Below, piece by piece: positions 45,155 through 49,851 of a DNA stretch of 49,851 nucleotides (within the stretch, counting starts at the first letter, position 1; every line of letters starts with the position of its first letter). The DNA is from Pirellulales bacterium (GTDB lineage: Bacteria; Planctomycetota; Planctomycetia; Pirellulales; JAICIG01), in contig JAICLL010000027.1 of the NCBI GenBank assembly GCA_025927475.1, positions 1 through 49,851 on the forward strand. The letters run 5' to 3'. Both the position numbers and the translations under genes were made by a program. The notes beneath the pieces were generated by a model, which searched no databases, was not told the origin of the DNA, and saw only the letters and a program-made list of their open reading frames with translations.

Positions 45155-45502
45155 ATGAAGAAAACTCTCACTTTAGCGGCGGCCTTGCTGATGGCGGTCG
45201 GCTCGACTGCTTGTAACCAAGCGGGGCCAGGCGCCCCGAACGCTCGCACGCAAAGCAACACGACCGAGCGGACCACGACCACCACCACCACGCCGGCTCC
45301 GACCGATCGGGCGGCCAGCGGCGGGGCGAACGTCGACGTTGAACGCGATCGCACCACGGCGCCGCTAGCGGGGCCGACTGACGGCGGAGTCAACGTCGAC
45401 GTCACGCCCGGCGGAGGAGTCGATGTCGATGTGCAAGGCCAGCCGGTTCGCGATCGGATTCGAGAAAGGCGCGCCCAGCGCAATGCCACGATGCCGCGCT
45501 GA
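45155..45502 (+). CDS. Small lipoprotein, Thr/Gly/Val-rich
   Basis: 115 residues with a lipoprotein signal: KKTLTLAAALLMAVGSTAC, lipobox GSTAC with the lipidated cysteine at 20. The mature chain is a low-complexity Thr stretch (TTERTTTTTTTPAP) followed by repeats of NVDVERDR / NVDVTPGGGVDVDVQG and an Arg-rich end. The NVDV repeats are unusual; a structural surface role is possible. GGAGG lies 7 bases before the ATG. A strong terminator follows at 45532. Confidence 0.8.
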   Translation: MKKTLTLAAALLMAVGSTACNQAGPGAPNARTQSNTTERTTTTTTTPAPTDRAASGGANVDVERDRTTAPLAGPTDGGVNVDVTPGGGVDVDVQGQPVRDRIRERRAQRNATMPR

Positions 45503-45531
45503 CCGGGTGGCTCTCGAGCATCACGGTGGAC

Positions 45532-45581
45532 AAGAAAACGGGCGGGGCAGAAATATCCCGTTTTCTTGCCCGCCTTTTTTT
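45532..45581 (+). terminator. Rho-independent terminator after the stress cluster
   Basis: An 11-base perfect stem, AAGAAAACGGG (45532-45542) with CCCGTTTTCTT (45557-45567), then GCCCGCC and TTTTTTT (45575-45581). A second stem can pair GGCGGGGCA (45541-45549, one bulge) with TGCCCGCC (45567-45574), which sits directly on the T-run; the two stems exclude each other in part. Confidence 0.85.
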
Positions 45582-45620
45582 GCGCTCGTTCTATGCTGTT
45601 TCGTTCCGGCAATTGTCGCT

Positions 45621-46454
45621 TCACGACCCGACCGCTTGCTCGATGGCCCGCACGGCCGCGTTAGCCCGAAAGTCAATAATCTTCTTCCCCCACTCGATGG
45701 TTTTAGGCGCGGGCGCGAGTTCGACGCCATTGATGGAAAACTTACCTGCCGCCCCGCGCTCTTTCATCCGCACCAGGTTCGGATCGACGGTCATCAAAAT
45801 CGCCGTCACCGCAAAGTCGTCGTGTAAGCCCTCGGGCACCTGATGCACACCGGCCTGCTCTAGCCAAGCGCCAACCTGTTCATAGTTGTAATACTCCGGA
45901 ACGTAATGGACGCGCGTCGCCTGCTTGGCCCACCGCTCGTTCAACTGGCTGGCGACCTTCTTCATGCCGGCTTGATTGCCCTGACTGTCGCCGAGCAGCA
46001 CCACATGCTCGAAGCCGTGCATTCGCAGGCTCGCACAAATGTCGGTCAGCAAAGCCTCGAACGTCGGTTCGCTCACGCTGACCGTTCCCGGATATCGCAT
46101 GTGCCCGGTCGGCGGATCGATGTCACCCTCTGGCACGAAGGGAACGATCGGCGCGACCAACGCATTGCCCAGCCGCCGGGCAATCGCCTGCGTGGTCGCC
46201 CGCAGGATGTAGTTGTGCTTACCCATCGCCAGGTAGGGCCCGTTCTGCTCGATTCCGCCCGTCGCCACAATCACGGTCCGTTTGCCGGCCGCGATGGCGT
46301 CGCGGACCTCCATCCAGGTCATCTCCTCGATAAATACGGTGTCCAGCGGATCGATGGGACGGGGGGCCTTGAGATCTGGGCGATCCGGCGGTGGGGAAAC
46401 CGCCTGCATCGCGGCAAGCGCAAACACCGCCCCAACTGCAAGAATACGGAGCAT
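45621..46454 (-). CDS. Exported creatininase family protein with altered metal site
   Basis: 277 residues. A signal peptide (LRILAVGAVFALAAMQA) makes it exported, unlike classical creatininases. The fold signature is clear: FIEEMTWMEVRDAI, GGIEQNGPYLAMGKHNYIL, PEGDIDPPTGHMRYPGT and VLLGDSQGNQAG. Compared with creatininase, the ligands E-x-H...D read E-Q-N...H, and the later H-x-E in NGHxEN reads S-Q-G. The active site must therefore work differently, or not as an amidohydrolase. I recall similar exported members as common in planctomycetes. Start ATG 46454 begins the signal. Single gene. Confidence 0.8.
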   Translation of the reverse strand: MLRILAVGAVFALAAMQAVSPPPDRPDLKAPRPIDPLDTVFIEEMTWMEVRDAIAAGKRTVIVATGGIEQNGPYLAMGKHNYILRATTQAIARRLGNALVAPIVPFVPEGDIDPPTGHMRYPGTVSVSEPTFEALLTDICASLRMHGFEHVVLLGDSQGNQAGMKKVASQLNERWAKQATRVHYVPEYYNYEQVGAWLEQAGVHQVPEGLHDDFAVTAILMTVDPNLVRMKERGAAGKFSINGVELAPAPKTIEWGKKIIDFRANAAVRAIEQAVGS

Positions 46455-46633
46455 GGGCGAGACCTGGGGTGAAAGGAACCATCGGGCAAAGGGGTCGCCC
46501 GATCGTTGCAACCGCCGCCTATACTAAATCGCCCGGTCCCCCCAGACAACCACCGTGCGACTTTTTCTGCCTGCGCGGCTTGCGCTTTTCCGATGAAAAC
46601 CGGGCAAAGCGCAACTTCAAGCTAGCAAACTGA

Positions 46634-46662
46634 TTGACAGCCCCGAAGCCCGCCATTAGCCT
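46634..46662 (+). promoter_or_regulatory. Possible promoter for pilB
   Basis: A perfect TTGACA at 46634-46639 and, 17 bases on, TAGCCT at 46657-46662 (3 of 6); an alternative -10 TAAACT lies 22 bases from it. It is in the 342-base gap between the creatininase start and pilB, the rest of which holds nothing I can name. Confidence 0.35.
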
Positions 46663-46796
46663 AAACTATCGCGGTTTCTGATCTTGCCGGGACCAGAGGC
46701 GTTCGCCCTTTTAGCGCGTGTTTGGAACCACGCGCTTCGTGTCTCGTTGTACTGCCCGAACCGCGCCAACCCTTAGCCTGCACGGAGCCAACACCG

Positions 46797-48515
46797 ATGG
46801 CGACCACCATGGGCGACTTCACCGAAATTCTTGTCCGTCAAGGTGTTATCAGCAACAACCAGTTGGCCGAAGCGCAGCAGATGGCCCGCGCCTCGGGCAT
46901 CAAAATCGGCGACGCCCTGGTGCGGCTTGGCTACGCCAGCAGCGAAGAGGTGATGCGGGCCATCGCCCAGCAGTTCGGCTACGACTACGTCGACCTGAGC
47001 GAAGTCGCCATTCCCCCTTCGGTCATCGAGCTGGTGCCCGAATCGGTCGCCCGCGAAAACGCGATCTTGCCCATGGACGAGCGCGATGGTGCCCTGAAGG
47101 TCATCGTCAGCGACCCGGAAGATTTTGAGACGCTCGACAAGCTCCGGTTTATCCTCAACCGTCAGGTGGAGGTCGCCCTGGCCCCCCGCGAAAGCATTGT
47201 CGACGCCATCAACCGCCACTACGGCCTGACCGAGGGCGAAAGCGCCGACTCGATGCTGCAGGAGTTCACCGACACCGCCATCGACTTCACGGAAACCGAG
47301 GAAACCGCCACCTCGGCCGACGAGGCAGTCGACGAAAACAGTGCCCCGGTTGTCCGGCTGGTTCATCTTATTATCAGCGAGGCCGTGCAGCTCCGGGCGT
47401 CGGACATCCATATCGAGCCGTTTGAAGACCGGGTTCGCATCCGCTACCGCATCGACGGAGTGTTGCAAGAACGCGACAGTCCCCCCCGCCGACTGCTCGG
47501 CGCCATACTGTCTCGCATTAAGATTCTCTCGCGGATCGACATCGCCGAACGCCGCCGCCCCCAGGACGGCCGCATCAAGGCCACCATCGGCGACAAGGAA
47601 CTCGATTTCCGCGTCAGCGTGCTTCCTTCTAGCCACGGGCAGACCGTCGTCATGCGGGTGCTCGATAAAGACAGCATCCGGGTGGGCGTGCGGCAGCTTG
47701 GGCTGAGCGAAACCGACTTCCGCTCCTTCCAAAACCTGATCCGCCGTCCCAATGGCATCATCCTGGTCACCGGTCCCACCGGCTCGGGCAAGACCACCAC
47801 GCTTTATGCCGCTCTGAATGACCTGAACCGCCCCGATCGCAAGATCATTACCGCTGAAGACCCGGTGGAATACTACCTGCCCGGCATCAATCAGGTCGAG
47901 GTAAAGCACTCGATCGGGCTCGACTTTGCTCGCATTATCCGCTCGATGTTGCGTCAGGCGCCCAACGTCATCCTGGTCGGAGAAATGCGCGATTCGGAGA
48001 CCGCCGAGATGGGAATACAGGCTTCTTTGACTGGACACTTAGTTTTCAGTACACTACATACGAACGATGCGCCTGGCGCTGTTACACGTATGGTTGATAT
48101 GGGAGTACCCGCCTATCTGGTGGCCAGCAGCGTGGTGGCCATCCTCGCACAGCGACTTGTGCGGGTGATTTGCCCCAAATGCAAGCAGCCCTTTCGACCG
48201 TCGGAAGCGGCACTGGAGTCCGCTGGCATCACGCCCGAAATGGCCGCCACCGCCACGTTCATGAAGGGCAAAGGTTGCTCGAACTGCAGCAAATCGGGCT
48301 ACCGCGGGCGGCTGGGAATTTTCGAGTTGATGTTGATGAGCTCCAAAATTCGCGAACTGACGTACCAGGGCGCATCGACACAAGAAATACGTAAGTCGGC
48401 CATTGGCCAGGGGATGCACACGCTTTATCAGGACGGCATTAACAAGGTGATGCGGGGCATCACGACGCTGGACGAAGTGTTCCGCGTCGCCAAGCGAACC
48501 GACAGCGATATGTAG
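46797..48515 (+). CDS. pilB: Type IV pilus assembly / type II secretion ATPase (PilB/GspE)
   Basis: 572 residues. The extension motor that polymerises pilin, a cytoplasmic hexameric ATPase. N-terminal T2SSE_N domain (ILVRQGVISNNQLAEAQQMA, then a second GDALVRLGY unit), an N2 domain (SDIHIEPFEDRVRIRYRIDG), Walker [14 protein letters not shown] at 326, Asp box ITAEDPVEYYLPG, Walker B VGEMRDSETAE, and a CPKC...CSNC zinc site before the C-terminus. Start ATG 46797; ATG 46809 possible. Codon use between 48010 and 48110 is markedly AT-rich and unlike the rest. pilT follows 463 bases later. Confidence 0.93.
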   Translation: MATTMGDFTEILVRQGVISNNQLAEAQQMARASGIKIGDALVRLGYASSEEVMRAIAQQFGYDYVDLSEVAIPPSVIELVPESVARENAILPMDERDGALKVIVSDPEDFETLDKLRFILNRQVEVALAPRESIVDAINRHYGLTEGESADSMLQEFTDTAIDFTETEETATSADEAVDENSAPVVRLVHLIISEAVQLRASDIHIEPFEDRVRIRYRIDGVLQERDSPPRRLLGAILSRIKILSRIDIAERRRPQDGRIKATIGDKELDFRVSVLPSSHGQTVVMRVLDKDSIRVGVRQLGLSETDFRSFQNLIRRPNGIILVTGPTGSGKTTTLYAALNDLNRPDRKIITAEDPVEYYLPGINQVEVKHSIGLDFARIIRSMLRQAPNVILVGEMRDSETAEMGIQASLTGHLVFSTLHTNDAPGAVTRMVDMGVPAYLVASSVVAILAQRLVRVICPKCKQPFRPSEAALESAGITPEMAATATFMKGKGCSNCSKSGYRGRLGIFELMLMSSKIRELTYQGASTQEIRKSAIGQGMHTLYQDGINKVMRGITTLDEVFRVAKRTDSDM

Positions 48516-48705
48516 GGGATAGGGAACAGGGAACAGGGAACAGGGCACAGGGAACAGAGGAGGGGTCAGAGGACGGAGGTCAGAGGCCGGGGTGGTGAGT
48601 GGCGAGTGGTGAGTGACGGGCATCGGCCCTTTGTCTTCCCTGACCTCTGGCCTCTGGCTCCCGACCCCTGAAAATCCCGAATCCCGACCCCCGACCCTTG
48701 CTGAC
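48516..48705 (+). repeat. Paired G-rich and C-rich arrays after pilB
   Basis: The stop codon of pilB runs straight into GGGAACA-type units (48516-48562), then GGTCAGAGG-type and GTGGTGAGTGG units to about 48617. From 48634 to 48705 a C-rich half (CCTGACCTCTGGCCTCTGG, then CCCGAATCCCGACCCC) is largely complementary, so the block can fold into one long hairpin. Confidence 0.75.
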
Positions 48706-48942
48706 TGGCCTTCGAGCCCTGCTGGAGCGAATAATCTGCTGTGCGGGGCGGCGCGGCGTGATGCCAGTCACGCAAACTCATCGATCAATGGCCAGTCAAG
48801 GTCAGCAAACAGCAGCGATCGCAGCCATCAGGGCTGGTGCGGTCGCCAAACAGAGGGAAAAGGTCGCGAGCGAAGCCCCGGCGCTACCGCCAGGGAAGCC
48901 ATGCTCCCTGCGCCGCTGGTGAATCACGAACCGCCACCGTAG

Positions 48943-48978
48943 CCCTAACCACCAACCCCTAACCACCAACCCCCTTCC
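48943..48978 (+). repeat. CCCTAACCACCAA array abutting the pilT start codon
   Basis: Two perfect CCCTAACCACCAACC units and a CCCCTTCC end, with no G over 36 bases, running directly into the pilT ATG. No Shine-Dalgarno sequence is present. Confidence 0.85.
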
Positions 48979-49851
48979 ATGGGCACCCTTCTCATCGACA
49001 AACTGTTGCAGACCGTCGTTAGCCAAGGCGCGAGCGATCTGCACATTTCCGTGGGACAGCCGCCAGTGGTCCGCTTGCACGGACGGATGAGGAAGCTCGA
49101 GACCAAGGTGCTCGCAGCCGACGACACGGTGGCGCTGATGAAGTCGATCGCCCCCGACCGTTGCCAGACCGAGCTGCAAGAGGTGGGCGGCAGCGACTTT
49201 GGTTTTGCGTTTGGCGCCGCCGCTCGCTTCCGCGTCTCCATCTTCAAGCAAAAAGGCAACGTGGGGATGGTGCTGCGGCAAATCCCCAACAAGTTCATGT
49301 CGATGGAGCAGCTCGGCCTGCCCAAAGTCTGCAAAGAGTTGATCATGCGTCCCCGAGGGCTGTTTCTGGTCACCGGGCCGACGGGCTCGGGCAAGACCAC
49401 CAGCCTGGCCAGCATGATCAATTACCTGAACGAGACGGTCGACCATCACATTATCACGATCGAAGACCCGATCGAGTTTTATCACTCGCACATCAAATCG
49501 ACGGTCAACCAGCGCGAGGTGGGTGTCGATGTGCCCAGCTTTGCCGAGGCCATTCGCCGCGCCTTGCGGCAAGACCCCGACGTCATCCTGGTCGGCGAAA
49601 TGCGCGACCTGGAAACCATCGAGGCCGCCATCACCGCCGCCGAAACCGGCCACGTCGTCTTCGGCACCCTGCACACCACCGGCGCCCAGGGCACCGTCAA
49701 CCGCATCATCGACGTCTTTCCCACCAATCAACAAGACCAGATCCGCACGCAGCTTTCGACGTCGATCATCGGCATCGTCGCCCAGACGCTGATTCCCAAG
49801 ATCGGCGGTGGCCGCATCGCGGCCTACGAGATTCTGGTCGGCACGCCCGGC
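48979..49851 (+). CDS. pilT: Twitching motility ATPase PilT (3' end cut by window)
   Basis: The retraction motor of type IV pili. 291 codons are present and the frame is open at the right edge. It starts [37 protein letters not shown] is the PAS-like N-terminal domain, [16 protein letters not shown]alker [12 protein letters not shown] the Asp box, [15 protein letters not shown]alker B, and [15 protein letters not shown] the His box. The AIRAGE-type motif expected near the C-terminus is beyond the edge. Start is fixed by homology; the leader is the C-rich array, not a ribosome site. Confidence 0.95.
   Translation, partial: MGTLLIDKLLQTVVSQGASDLHISVGQPPVVRLHGRMRKLETKVLAADDTVALMKSIAPDRCQTELQEVGGSDFGFAFGAAARFRVSIFKQKGNVGMVLRQIPNKFMSMEQLGLPKVCKELIMRPRGLFLVTGPTGSGKTTSLASMINYLNETVDHHIITIEDPIEFYHSHIKSTVNQREVGVDVPSFAEAIRRALRQDPDVILVGEMRDLETIEAAITAAETGHVVFGTLHTTGAQGTVNRIIDVFPTNQQDQIRTQLSTSIIGIVAQTLIPKIGGGRIAAYEILVGTPG

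Noticed and set aside
46773..48038. 421-codon frame antisense to pilB
   Set aside because: Asp/Gly/His/Val-biased shadow with no motif; pilB has all its catalytic motifs on the plus strand.
48802..49734. 310-codon frame antisense to pilT
   Set aside because: Shadow; the plus-strand frame from 48979 is a clear PilT that runs off the window edge.

Overview
GC-rich window from a chromosome that looks planctomycete, most likely Pirellulales. This is inferred from the gene mix: a Tat-exported sugar-isomerase-like TIM barrel, an exported ThuA protein, an exported creatininase-like protein, DUF502, DUF1328, short zinc-ribbon proteins, dispersed single genes rather than long operons, and C-rich intergenic arrays. 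There is no prophage, CRISPR array or rRNA. Mobile DNA is limited to a transposase tail at the left edge and a decayed transposase at 6.4-6.8 kb.

Layout. 0-5.2 kb: ABC-2 permease, pyrB, a lower-GC HEPN gene pair, an IscS-type cysteine desulfurase. 5.2-6.9 kb: an orphan antitoxin-like gene, a membrane protein and transposase debris. 7-12.6 kb: dnaE, an Rpn-type PD-(D/E)XK protein, an FHA protein and tRNA-Arg(TCG). 12.7-19.9 kb: MFS transporter with a transaldolase-like gene, a Gfo/Idh/MocA oxidoreductase, hemolysin III, a HEAT-like membrane protein, an exported unknown and a PilZ protein.

19.9-28.2 kb is the most unusual part. Five closely packed minus-strand genes read in the order geranylgeranyl-reductase-like flavoprotein, a 936-residue fusion of a degenerate DXS-like region with a class I terpene-synthase-like domain, a membrane histidine kinase, a response regulator-histidine kinase hybrid, and ispH. 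This joins the last MEP-pathway step, a probable terpene cyclase and a prenyl reductase to a built-in two-component system. I infer a regulated terpenoid locus. The fused DXS-like half has lost the GDG thiamine-diphosphate signature.

28.7-40 kb: GGDEF-PilZ fusion, Tat TIM barrel, TSUP permease, zinc-ribbon/membrane pair, DUF502-hemC, ThuA, GH15 glucoamylase, a Gly/Tyr-rich exported protein and a NagB-like isomerase. 40-45.5 kb: divergent ku and ligD (bacterial NHEJ), then a stress-type general-stress-like protein, DUF1328 and a lipoprotein, closed by a strong terminator. 45.6-49.9 kb: creatininase-like protein, then pilB and pilT (cut by the window edge), the type IV pilus ATPases. The two PilZ proteins and the diguanylate cyclase may feed into this pilus system.

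A second, non-gene signal runs through the window. Several genes have no Shine-Dalgarno sequence and instead carry a C-rich, almost G-free array (CCCTGAACCC or CCAACCACC type) directly against or just before the start codon. In several places a complementary G-rich array lies nearby, so the mRNA or DNA could fold into a long hairpin.
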